This document shows, in pieces, positions 21,601 through 32,554 of a stretch of 64,000 bases of DNA. The notes beneath the pieces were generated by a model. It was not told the DNA's origin, did no database searches, and saw only the letters and a list, made by a program, of their open reading frames with translations. A program made the translations under genes and the position numbers. Source of the stretch: Biscogniauxia marginata (Eukaryota; Ascomycota; Sordariomycetes; Xylariales; Xylariaceae); assembly GCA_022695795.1 (NCBI GenBank), contig MU404074.1:124001-188000 (forward strand). Reading direction: 5' to 3'. Numbering within the stretch: the first letter of the stretch is position 1; each line of letters starts with the position of its first letter.

Positions 21601-24600
21601 GATTTTCAGGCTTAATTACTCGAATTATATAAGCGATATGTTTCGTTTTTATATTTATTTCTCTAAAGTTATTTGCGGTATTTATTTCGTAACTTATAAT
21701 GGTTAACTCTTCTTGTTTTTGATCTTAATAAAGCGTGTTTATCTCGAAATTTATTTGTGAATTACTTCTTTTAAATTAATTTATTCCTAAGATTATATTA
21801 TGATTCGATATATATATAATATTAAGGTTGACTTATTCGGGATATCTTTAAATAATTACTAAGAAAAGAATTGTTTTTCTTAATACTTTATTATTCTCGT
21901 AACTAAATATGTTTCCTTTAAAGTTCCATAATCTATATAGACTTTATTTATATATTCATAGTATTTTGTTTTCCTAAGCTACCTTTGTTAAGACATAGCT
22001 TTTATTTGCTTTTAAATTTATTAGGGCTTTATACTCTCTTTTATTATACCTAACTCTAGTTATAATAATGTTATTAAGTCCCGACTAGACTTTATATAAG
22101 GACTTGTTATTTATGGCTTCTCGCTGCCTTACTAGCGAGAGCCTTTGCCGTTTTTTGGTTTTTCACATCTCTTCCTTTTTAGTTTTCTTTTAATTGTTAT
22201 AACCCGGATGTCTTTTTATTCTTGGGCTTTCATAAAAGCGTGTTTCCAGCAATCATTACTTAAATAATCTCTTTAATTACTTTTTACATAATAAGGGGTA
22301 AAAGGTTTATCCTTTATATAAAACCTTATACATTAAAACTTTAATTCTTTTTTAAGAGTCTTTTTATAACCTAAGTCCATTTTATTAACTCGGAATTTCT
22401 TAAAATTCTAAATTATCCTTAAATAAAAGGAGTAATTTTTGAGTTTACTTATTAGGGGTATCTCGATGTCTCCCCTTAGGTTTATATTGATTTTTAAGAG
22501 CTTCCCTCTTTTTTTGAGGTATGCTTTGGTGATTCGTTTATAGCCTTGTTTAGTTACACGTGTTTTTATTTGCTGCTTTATTAAGTGTTTCCCTATAAAG
22601 CTAAATAGATTAATGTCGTATTTAGTTCGTTCTTCGAGCCATTATAGAAAATATAGTTCTTTCCATAATTCCTATAATTCTTCTTTAATTTCGTTTTCTT
22701 CGAACCTTGCTTCAAGTAAGTCGTATACGTCGCATAGTACCGAAATGTAATATATACAACCTCTAGTTATTGCTTCGTAACTTTTTTCGGAACTTAGGTA
22801 AAGATAACATGCTTTAAAGTAATGTAGCCATCGTGGGGTGTTATCATAAATGCACTTATTTTCTTCTATATCGTCACTTTCTGGTTTTTAAGGATAATAA
22901 CTAGCTCTATTTTTAGAACTTTTATATACTTAATAAGTGTCGTTAATATAAAAGCTTTAATGTAACGATATATGTTCCCTTGAGCTTTAATAAATATTAC
23001 AGCCATTATTTATATAAAACCTCCAGTTTAAACTATTATGTTGGCTTTTCCCCTAGTGGGTTTCGCATTTATCGTTTTTATAATGGCTTTAATATAGATT
23101 ATTATAGTTTAACTTAATTCTTAAGTCATATCCTAGCTTATAATTATTATATTTATATAGTAATTCGCTTTTGTTATATCCTTATTTGGCTTGTTTTAAT
23201 GTAAAATATTTTAAATACGAATAATTATCCTTTGAATAATCTTTATAGTTAACTTAATAAAATTTATAGACTTTTTTTATAGGGGCTTCCTCGATTTTTT
23301 TTGTCTTAATAGTGCCGATAGTAAATACTTAGTTTATTTCTTCGTTGTTTTCGAATTGAACTCTTGTCTTGGCGATTCTTTTCTCGGGTTAAGGAATCCC
23401 TTTTATTCTTAGTTCTTATTTCTTAGGACTTTAACACTCGTTCTTATAATGTCTTTTCTTTTTATAATTAAAATATTTAATAGTTGATTTATCTCGTTTT
23501 TTTCGTTCTTTTTAAATAACGTTAATTTTAATAGGGTTTAATTTGGTTTTAATGCCTTTCCTAGTTCCGGTACCGCTTTTATGATTTTCTCTTTTTAGCT
23601 GATTACTATTTCTTCGTTATACCGTTTTTTTCTTTTTAAGGTATCGTTTAAAGTTCTTATTATCGATGGTAATTACTATTATAACGTAGTTATTAAACTT
23701 TTTTGGGTTTCTTTTTTTATATAAGTTTATTTTATATAACTTATTTTTTATATGATTTTTTAACCTTTAATAAAACAAGTAATATAGGTTTTCGATAAGT
23801 AGTTATAATTAACTTACGAGTTTCTTAAACTTAATAGCGTAGTTTAAAGTTTTTTTGTTTTGTCGTAATTTATAAAGTCGAGCTTCGGCTTGTTACTTAA
23901 GGATTAAATTGCCGAATATAGATTTAAGTTGTTTTTTAAATTCCTTATAATTTTTAAAGACTTTTTTCGTGTCTTCTCGGGCGTTTGATCCGTTTTCTAA
24001 ATAGTTTTTTAATACTAGTTAAAATCAGGTTAAGGCGGTTTCGGCTAGGAGTTGAGATATCGTGAGAATTTTTTGTTCTTTAGTAGTAATCGTCTTATGA
24101 TAAAACCGTAAATAGGTTTTAACCTGGATTAAAAATCCTTTTAAATCGCTTGACCTATTATATTTATTAAGTGTAATTAGTTTAAAACCCTTTACGTCAG
24201 GGGTTATTATATTATTTTCGTCGTCTAAGTTATTAAGGTCGCTATCGTTTAAAGGTGGTTACTTATCTTTAGAAAGTAGGGTTTATTTTGCTTATTTGTC
24301 TTTTTTTTTAGGTATTTCTTCCTTTTCCTTTTTTTCTTTTTTCGATGCTTCTTTTTGTTGATCTTCCGAGATGTCCTCTTATAACTCTTTTTTAATTACA
24401 ATTATAATAAATTCTTGTGTTGGTTTTTTTAAACCTTTTTGTTATACCGTAAAAAGACCTAAAACTTTCGTTTAAGAGCTTATTAATTATTGTTCTTTTA
24501 CTTGTTTCTTTTTTTATTACCCTTTAGTTTTAAGGGGCATGCTTATCTTAAGACGGTTTAATTAAGAGTCCCTTCCTTTCTTAAACCAATATTAAGCACT
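18700..24600 (-). pseudogene. Gag-pol region of the gypsy element, RIP-inactivated
   Basis: Minus-strand translation shows the reverse-transcriptase active-site segment DKFIFIYLDDILIY around 20965-21010. A C-terminal chromodomain lies at about 18720-18815 (YEVKKILDLKQVKG followed by YLIKWKGYPP with stop codons between). A chromodomain after integrase defines the chromoviruses. The order from high to low coordinates is gag, protease, RT, RNase H, integrase, chromodomain. Many in-frame TAA/TAG codons replace probable glutamines, so no product is made. Gag and protease boundaries could not be placed. Confidence 0.8.
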
Positions 24601-24619
24601 AATTAAAGAGCTATCAAAA

Positions 24620-25024
24620 TGTGACGAACCTCCCTATATATTCTTAGTTAATTAACTTCACAAGTAAATACGTATTAGGTTTTCTTGATTTGAAGGTAAC
24701 AATGGATTAAGATTGGTTCAAGTATTTCACAATGGTTATTCGTCAAAGAGGTTTCAAGGTACTCTCACTATAATATTAAAAAGTGATTATAGTTTTAAAT
24801 TAATAGCTAAAGAACGAGAAACTAATTACACAAGGAAATTCCAATTTACTTATACTCGTCCTTCCTTTCATACAATTAACTGAATAATTGAATCGTAGGT
24901 TGCTCCACCCACTATTCACATATTTAGTAAATAATTGAATCGTGGGTTGCCTCACCCACTATTCACCTATTCGATGGGGTTACGTACGTGGCACGCGTTT
25001 CCCTATTTTAAGAGTCTCGTAACA
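24620..25024 (-). repeat. 5' LTR of the full-length gypsy element
   Basis: 405 bp, next to the right-hand TAAAC duplication (25025-25029). Its second half is noticeably less mutated than the partner LTR, with readable direct repeats of GGTTGC-CACCCACTATTCAC near 24896-24965. Confidence 0.88.
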
Positions 25025-25029
25025 TAAAC

Positions 25030-27074
25030 GTTTACGTTATTATAAATCGTGTAAGATTTTTATAGTTTAAATAAATATTAATAAGTTTTTTAGTTTTATT
25101 AAGTTATAATTTTTATTTTTTTAATGCTTTAATAATTATTAATAATTCTTTGTTATAAATTTAATAGTTTAGTTTAGCATTATATAGTGCTTTAAATAAG
25201 TACATAACTAGATACCATTTTTCATTATTTTTTAATTACTTTAAAACTACTTTAATAGTGAAATTTAAGGCGTTTATTTTTAGTTATTTCTTTTTGTTTT
25301 CGTTTAAAAGTTTATATATAACCTTATTAGTTATAACTTCTTTTAGTTATTAAAAAGCCTATTTAGCTTTTTTAGTAAAATGAAAAGCTTTTTTTGTTTT
25401 TGTTTAAATAATTAATTCCGTTAATAGTTTAACGATTCGCTTAAAATCCTAAATAAGTTATTTAATATAATTAATAAAACTAAGAAATGCGCGTACGTTT
25501 ATAATACTTTTAAGTTTTAATTAATCCTTAATTATTACTATTTTTTCTAGATTTATTATAAACCTTAAATAATTTAGTTTTTTAATATGTTATAATGGTT
25601 GGTTAACAACCAGGGGCTGGGTCCCCGCACAGAAACTAGTACATTCTTTAGGTATAAATAGGCTGCCTTTAAACAGCATAACTCAGGTAGACTTTTCCCT
25701 CCTTAGACATCAATATTACACCAGTCTCACTCTTATCTTTCATATCGTCTATTGTTATTTGCTTTTACTTACGTACGTACCTACCAACATGTTATTTATT
25801 TTTAGTTAAATAAACAAGTTTACCTTTTTTAAAGCTTTTAACATTTATTTTATATGTTTTTTATACTCTTTTTCGTTTTTTAAATAAATTAATATATCGT
25901 TTAAATAAACGAATATAAAATTATTTAGAAACTTATAAAAATTATTATAATTATATATTAAAATGTAATAAGTGCGTTAATAAGTTTAAATAGCATAACT
26001 TTATATTTATAATATCTATATATCGTTTAAAAAGCGATGTATTATTTATGTTTTTTAGCTATTTTAATTATATAATAATTATTGCAAAGGTTTAATACTA
26101 TAAAGATTTAAGCTTTATTAATTTACTTTTTTATAAGTTTTATTAGTAGTAATAAGTATTTGTTTTTTTATTACCTTATTAAGGTATTAATAATTAATTA
26201 CTTGTCGTTATATTAAATTTCTTTTTTTATTAATATGTTATTTTCCGTTTTTATCGACCTTTAATATTATAATTACCGGGTATCTTAACGAGGATTTTAA
26301 TTTTCAAATGTATTCTTTATTAAGATCCTTTTAAATTCTTTTTTATAATGCTTTTTATTTTTCTTAATTTATAAAATACACTAAAAATAATTTCGGTTGC
26401 TTTTTTTCTTTAAAGTAAATTTAATAATCTTATTAGTTATATTTTAATAATTCTTTTTTTGTTTTATTTCTAAATAATTTATAAAACTGGAAGTATTTAT
26501 ATAATACTCTTTTCGTTAAATCTTTAAGCTTAGTTACTCGAATTATATAAGCAATATATTTCGTCTTTATATTTGTTTTTTTAATGTTACTTGTAGTACT
26601 TATTTTATAACTTATAATGGTTAATTCCTTTTAATTTTAATAAAGCGTATTTACTTTGAAATTTATTTATAAATTACTTTTTTTAAGCTAATTTATTTTT
26701 AGAATTATATTATGATTTAATATATATATAATGTTAAAAATGTTTTATTTAAAATGTTTTTAAATAATTATCGAGAAAGAAATTATCTCTCGTAATACCT
26801 TATTATTTTTATAATTAAATATATTTTTTTAAAGTTTTATAATTTATATAAATTTTATTTATATATTTATAATATATTATTCTTTTAAGTTACTTTAATT
26901 AAAACATAGTTTTTATTTACTTTTAAGTTTATAAGGGCTTTATACTTCCTTTTATTATATTTAATTATAATTATAATAATATTATTAAGTTTTAATTAAA
27001 CTTCGTATAAAAACTTATTATTTATAGTTTCTCGTTGCCTTATTAGCAAGAGCTTTTGCCGTTTTTTGGTTTTT
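25030..27074 (-). pseudogene. Older Ty3/gypsy copy: RNase H / reverse transcriptase / protease part, degraded
   Basis: Continues the copy interrupted at 17506 and is collinear with about 20285-22165 of the younger element. The RT active site near 25890 reads FIFVYLNDILIY on the minus strand, so the first catalytic Asp of YLDD has become Asn, a G-to-A change. The homology stops at 27074, where an LTR begins. The gag part expected next (2.4 kb in the younger element) is missing. Confidence 0.75.
25593..25789. mobile_element. Small solo LTR (197 bp) inserted into degraded gypsy DNA
   Basis: An island of normal base composition that interrupts the older gypsy pol. It is flanked by the direct repeat TGTTA (25588-25592 and 25790-25794). 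It ends in CAACA and starts TAATGG; a single TG-to-TA transition would restore the usual TG...CA ends. A TATAAATAG promoter-like box lies at 25653-25661. Short LTRs of this size suit a copia-type element, but the family is not established. Confidence 0.7.
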
Positions 27075-27540
27075 TGTGACGAACCTCCCTATGTGTTCCT
27101 AGTCAGCTGACTTCACAGGTGAGTACGTACTGGGTTTTCTTGATTTGAAGGTAACAGTGGATTGAGATTCACAATGTTTTGTTCGTCAGAGAGGTTTCAA
27201 GGTACTCTCACTATAGTATCAAGGAGTGACTGTAGTCTTAGATTGATAGCTAAAGAACTAGAATGAATGACTAGATACATGAGAAATCCAATTCCTTTTT
27301 ATACTCATTCTCCCTTGTATACGTTCTTTCCGTTTGGTATGTTGGATACCGAGAGAATCAGACTTAATCAGATGAACACCTCTGATTCTCTCCATAATCA
27401 GTCTCAATCAGATGAATACCTCTGATTGGGTCACGTGATGTTGCATCACATTACAAAGAGGGGACTACTGGTCCGTACATTCTTGGTCCGTGTCCAACTA
27501 CCCCTGCTGGAAACCCTTCCAACACAGCTGGTTCGTAACA
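27075..27540 (-). repeat. Lightly mutated gypsy LTR, 466 bp
   Basis: Starts TGTGACGAACCTCCC and ends GTTCGTAACA. Its first ~190 bp match the 405-bp LTRs, then it diverges, matching the mutated LTR at 14819 instead. It abuts pol sequence directly, with gag missing. No target duplication is present (TTTTT on the left, GTACC on the right). It is either the 5' LTR of the older copy after an internal deletion, or a separate recombinant. A doubled motif (CAGATGAA-ACCTCTGATT) occurs at 27369-27426. Confidence 0.7.
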
Positions 27541-29181
27541 GTACCTTAAAAGAGGATAACTAAGATAACTTATAAGTAAATACCTTAAAAAAGGTTTAAA
27601 AAAGTAATTAAAAAGGCGCTTATTAACCGGGTATTTATAAGTTAATTAATAAAAGATTATTAATTATTAAAGGAGAATTATTAAATAACTTAATATAAAT
27701 TCCTGTTAGTTTTAAAGGTTAATACTTTTAACGTTAAGAATTAAAACGGGAATTAAGAATAATTAATTACTTTGCGTTTTATTTAAGCTTATTATTATTA
27801 ATTATAACCTTAATTTCTTTAACTTGTGTAATTAAAATAAGGGTCTCGATTAAAAAATATATTAATAAATAAAGGTTTAATATTACGTATTAATAAAAAT
27901 AAAAAGCAAATTTTCATTATATATTACCTTTTTAAATAATATTTATTAATTAAATAACTTTATTATTACTTTGTTAAATTATAATAAAACTAGTTAAAAC
28001 CTAATAAAAGTTAATAATTTTAAATAAATTATCTTTTAGTTAATTTCGATTATTAACATTTATTATATTAACATATTTAACTATTTCTATTTTATTATTT
28101 TTAGCTCTTTAAAATCTTAAATAAATAACCTCCTTTTTATAACGAGTTTAACAAGTTCTTAGAAATATTTAATATTATTCTTTTTGACGTAAATACCTTA
28201 TTTTATTAAAATATTTTTTAAGTTTACTTATAATTAAATAAGTATTAAATCGAAGTGATTTATTATAAACCCGTTAAACCGCTATTAATATTCCTTTAAA
28301 GTCTTATTAGTTATTCGCATATTAAGTGTGTTAATATTTAAAGCCTCGAAATTTATAAGTGTTATAAATACTTATGTTACTTTTTATCTAATATTTGTTA
28401 TTTTAAGTTAATTTTTTCCCATTTAATTATTATAAAGTTAAATAAGTAAATAAAAAATAAAAATCGTCTCGAGATTAATTTAATTAACTCGATTAAATAT
28501 TCTCGAGCTTTTAAGTACTTAAAAGCCTTTAATTACGTTAGTTATTTAAGGTCTTTTTAGATAGTGTTTTGTACTAATATCTTTAGTCTTTTTTATTTCG
28601 ACATAATTAAGTTAGTAAAAAAAACGAATTAAATGTTTTAGAAAATGGTGTTAATATCGCTTATATTATTATAAAAAGGCTTTTTCGGTTAAAGTGGTAG
28701 TAACTTTTTTAACCTTATTAATTTATATTGTTATTTTAATAATACTAATTAATATTAATAAGTACGTACATATAAACTAAGTAAATACTAATAATAAAAA
28801 AAGGGTGATAATGAGACGATATATATTAAGATATTTAAAGAGGAAACTCTTTATTTAAAAAAACGTCGTAAAGTGACGTCTTTTTATAAACAGTAAAGAT
28901 ATAGTCCCTTGTTAATTAGTTATTTAACTATCATTATTAAATAAAAATCATTTTAATTATATATATATCTTTATATTTTAAAAACTAAAATTAAAGTTAT
29001 AAAAATATTAAGGTATAATTATTAATAATTCTTTAGCTTTCCTTAGCAGGTAAAGACTTTTAATAGGGACCTCCGTACAGTTAGGTTATCTACTAAGCCC
29101 ACTATAAGTATAAAGGAGTTAACCGCTAAGCTCCTTATAGCCACGGCAGCCGCCAGTTATCAGCGAAGTGTCAGCGAAACA
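27541..29181. other. AT-rich DNA inside the right inverted repeat
   Basis: Strongly AT-rich to about 29050, no readable protein on either strand. Probably the body of the TIR element interrupted by the gypsy insertions. CTTATAAGTAA at about 27569 also occurs at 14803, just left of the mutated LTR. Confidence 0.4.
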
Positions 29182-29225
29182 AGCCAAGAGTCTTGGCAAG
29201 CCTTAACTTTTGAAAGGGATAACCG
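29182..29225 (-). repeat. Right terminal inverted repeat of the 15-kb block
   Basis: Reverse complement of 14116-14159, followed by TA at 29226-29227. Confidence 0.75.
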
Positions 29226-29227
29226 TA

Positions 29228-31160
29228 TAGAATACCTGGTAATCTGACATCGGTGCTATTCATTACATTAGAATAATTATTGTAGAAGTAGTAATATGTC
29301 TAAACTTCGAGTCGGCCTACGAGAGCAACGAAACTCATCCATCGCATCCAACTTTGAAGTGATTGCCATGTGGGAGAGATCATTTCGTGGTTCGTATGTG
29401 GCATGGAAGACTCCATCTTCGATCCCAAATCTTCCAGTGTCACGACGTCTTCCAGTATTATAGGCAGGGCAATCAATGTTGTTGTTGCGCGAATAGTAGA
29501 GCCAGAGATACCTTAGAAATCGGGTTTCATTTGGGTAAAAGATCACTATTTTTGTTCGCAGCCAGCAATAAACCTGCGGCGCTCCCTGATATCCAGTCTT
29601 AGGAGCTTTTATACTAAGAGGTAGGCATTATTTCTAGTATAGCGCAGGGAGCAGCGCACGATGGACTATACACCTGACACGGGGCTCCTGGAAGACTAGA
29701 AAGAGTATATATTTCGAAATAAACGTGCCTATCTATTTGTGTTTGAAAGTATATATATGTTGAAGCTAAAGCTATAGTAAAAATAGCTAGAGGATATATA
29801 GTGTAGTGTGTGATCTGAATTAAATCGGCCTCCTAAGTGTCTTATCTTCGCCGACGTTTCCCAATTTACGCCGTACAAATATATCACACACCTAGTCATC
29901 GAACAGAAATAAAAAATACTTTATCTGGATATGATTAATGCGTCTAGTTAGTAAAGTTTCTACGCATATATGGCATGTGAGTAGTCTCGTCAAGCGCGAT
30001 GCTAACTTGCTAGAAATTTCCTTGGTTTACGAAATGCCTCGGTTGATCATATAGAAGGCAGATCGAGGGGCCTGGGATAGTCTTGAGAGGCAATCTTCCT
30101 CGGCGTGCAGGTGTTCGCGAAGTGGAATAATTCGAGTGTTGGAATTGTATCACGGTTCATGGGAATAGAATGAGTACCGCGGTCGCAAAATTAGCTATGG
30201 ATTTTTCGAAGGCCATGCTATCTCTCTGCATGGCTATGACTGGTCAAGCGGAGCGTACTACCTTCAGTACCATAGCCAATTTTAGGTAAGTGTAATTGTA
30301 TACGATTTAGAACATCAAATGTCCAGTGATGGGTTTGGTGAATTCTCTAGAATATCCTCCCTAGGCCGTATTCCATGAAGCAAGCGGGGTCAATATTGCG
30401 TCCTGGTGTATTCCACGCTGACAGGTTAAGTAAACGGTACCTCAAAGAGGAATAGAAAATAAGTAATAAATATACATATATTTTCATGGTGTGGAATAGA
30501 TATCCTATGGCGGGCGAAAGTCCGTGTAGGGAGTATTACAAAGCTGTTCAGAGTTTGGAGGAGGAATAGCCTCTGGATTGTACCTTCTTTACAACCCTAG
30601 AGATCTAGAGAGAGCAATGAAAGTGTTGGGTTTCGCGTCGCCTGGAGGCAGTGTAATACCAGGGACACGGTGCATGCTGGTCGTGTACGAGTACAGAGGA
30701 CACAGCACCGAAGGACAAAAATAAGAATAATAAGAGAAAGGTGCCACTATGTGGCACTTTCAGATATTAAACTGAAAAGAACAGATACTACACATGATCT
30801 AAGCCAAAAGGCAAAGAGAGCTAGAGAAGAAAAGGAAAAGAGGAGGAAGTGGAGGGGGGATTGCCTGCTTAAATATTAGAGGGGGAGGGGGCCTGGGCCT
30901 GGAGTGATTGCGGCCTTGCTACGGCTTTCCCGTCAGGTACCTAGGTACCTTGTGCAGTGACCTCAATGACTGCGGGTAGTGGTTCCATTGCTGGAAGAAC
31001 AATAGGAAAAGGTAGGGGAACAATAGTGGGCCAATCAGGGCCTAGGATCAAAGGCGGCTCTACGCATTAACCAATCGGTACTTCTCCATGTACCCCAGAA
31101 AATCCCCCAAATCAGGCATAGTGTGACCTTGGACCCTGAAAAGAATATTTCCCTCCCATC
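29228..31160. other. Gene-poor region
   Basis: Normal composition. Short open frames only, none with recognisable domains. Contains the perfect palindrome GGTACCTAGGTACC at 30936-30949. Confidence 0.4.
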
Positions 31161-31163
31161 TCT

Positions 31164-31170
31164 TATAAAA
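31164..31170 (+). promoter_or_regulatory. TATA box of putative spliced transcript
   Basis: TATAAAA, followed after about 30 bp by a CT-rich and CA-repeat leader, as in fungal transcription start regions. It supports a transcript starting near 31195. Confidence 0.45.
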
Positions 31171-31194
31171 CCAGGGGGTGCTTCCCCGGACTCT

Positions 31195-32554
31195 TCCCAC
31201 TTCCTCTCTTACTCACCCACACACACACACCACACACACCTTACACCTCAAGTGTCCCCTCTACTACCACTACTACCTGACAGAGACACATAAATACACA
31301 TTCACTTATTCCAATACCTCTATCAATAATCCACCTATGCTGTCAACATTCTCTGCCACCATGGTCTTCACCCACCACCACCGCTCACCATCATGGTTAT
31401 CACCACTCTCCATGATCAAGGGCAGTACCTCACAAGAGTAAACAACATTGCTCACCAGAGCATGAACAGGTAAGCTTCCTCCACCCCCCACCCACCATTT
31501 CCCTACATCCATCACAGGCCATCCACCCAGACCTGGCAGCAACACCCAACATCCATTTTGACATTAACGGTTATATTACCTACATACCATCACCCCCACC
31601 TATCCCGCTACTAACAATGAATTGCAGAACAGACTTCCACTCACACATTCACACAAAAGGAAAAAAAAGGCCACTACTAAAAACATTCAAGTCTTGCACC
31701 AGCTGATCCAAGTAAGTTTTGTACTCATCCTTTCCCGCTCGCCTCCCTTATACCTTTTTTTTCTTCTTACTGGAGGCCTAACAATATGTTCCAGCAATTT
31801 TCACTTACCACGCACCCACTCCCCTCCATCTCACTTGTCATTGCCGCAGCAGCCCACTTTCCAACATAGCAGCCCTCCTTGATCCCAATTCTCAGTACGG
31901 CAAAGCCACTCCAGTGGGAAGTACGGCAAGCTAGCTAGAATCCCAGCGTCCATCGGACTGCAAATGGCTCTTCTACGTAGTGACTTCATTTCTGCCTATC
32001 AGTCAAGCGTGCTGTAGCGCACTGCAACTTGCACGGCAGACTTGATTTAATGTCTGGAAACCCTTGGTTTTGGTGGAGTTCTGGAAAGGAACCCTGGATC
32101 GGGACTGTCTGCTCAATCTGGCAGTGGTGTCTGATGGAAATGTGGACGTGTCAACCTCGATCAGCTGTCGAGATCACCAACCATCAGGGATCTCAGAACA
32201 TCATGATGACTGCCTCATCAGCCTGGTATGTTTACATCTAATCTAGTCTTTTCTGTTTACTGCTAATCTTCATAAGTCCTCTGTAACTGCTTTCCTACAA
32301 TCAACCGGCCCATCAAAACTATATATCAAGGTATGAATTTTCTCATCCAGTTCCTCGCCTGACTTGTGACTGAACCCTTTCATCTCCAGTGTCAATCTAT
32401 ACCACCAATCATGATGGGTCATCATGAGAACCATCTCCCAATCCAAAAAAAAAAAAACATTTCAAAAAAAAAAAACCCATTACAAACATCTTCAAACAAT
32501 GCAGCAGGCAAGGGAATGACAAGGCATATGAAAGGTATGAATAGGAGAAAGTGA
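31195..32554 (+). ncRNA. Putative multi-intron transcript with no convincing protein (lncRNA or fast-evolving gene)
   Basis: Four strong candidate introns follow the TATA box: 31470-31627 (GTAAGC donor, CTAAC branch, TTGCAG acceptor), 31712-31794 (GTAAGT, CCTAACA, TTCCAG), 32226-32276 (GTATGT, GCTAAT, ATAAG) and 32331-32389 (GTATGA, TCTCCAG). Exons before the third intron hold only short reading frames, including a 34-codon one from ATG 31337 with an internal CACCATGG context. From about 32046, joining across introns 3 and 4 leaves a frame open for ~130 codons to TGA at 32552, but without an in-frame ATG near its start. Either a spliced non-coding RNA, or a small-protein gene whose start I have not found. 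Strand and ends are inferred. Confidence 0.35.

Larger units (their letters stand above)
17512..25024 (-). mobile_element. Full-length Ty3/gypsy chromovirus LTR retrotransposon, 7.5 kb, inserted in an older gypsy copy
   Basis: Two LTRs of equal length (405 bp; 17512-17916 and 24620-25024), each starting TGTGACGAACC and ending CGTAACA, enclose 6.7 kb. The direct repeat TAAAC flanks the element at 17507-17511 and 25025-25029. Pol motifs read on the minus strand, so the 5' LTR is the right-hand one and gag lies near 24 kb. The host sequence on both sides is itself pol of a related element, so the insertion is nested. Transitions separate the two LTRs, as expected after RIP, so insertion age cannot be read from LTR divergence. 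Confidence 0.9.
14450..29050. other. AT-rich, RIP-like isochore
   Basis: Base composition changes sharply to very AT-rich DNA at about 14450 and returns to normal near 29050. Remnant reading frames of retrotransposons carry stop codons where CAA or CAG (Gln) would be expected. Homologous copies differ mainly by transitions. This fits repeat-induced point mutation. Less-mutated islands remain at 24620-25024, 25593-25789 and 27075-27540. Confidence 0.85.
14116..29225. mobile_element. ~15.1-kb nested transposon block bounded by terminal inverted repeats with TA flanks
   Basis: The sequence at 14116-14159, starting CGGTTATCCCTTTCAAAAGT, is repeated almost exactly in reverse complement at 29182-29225. 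A TA precedes the left end (14114-14115) and follows the right end (29226-29227), as expected for a TA-targeting Tc1/mariner-type element. Removing the gypsy-derived DNA (about 14819-27540) leaves roughly 2.4 kb, a normal size for such a transposon. I could not recover a transposase reading frame: the internal DNA is AT-rich and full of stops. Interpretation as a DNA transposon later filled with LTR elements is inference. The inner end of each repeat contains the near-palindrome GCCAAGA-N-TCTTGGC. Confidence 0.6.

Noticed and set aside
14819..27540. LTRs at 14819 and 27075 as the clean ends of one element
   Set aside because: They share a subfamily, but outer flanks GTAGG and GTACC differ and gag is missing, so a simple single insertion is not demonstrated.
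14116..29225. Whole block as a Starship-type cargo element
   Set aside because: No tyrosine-recombinase captain or host cargo genes seen; inverted TA-flanked ends fit a DNA transposon filled by retroelements better.
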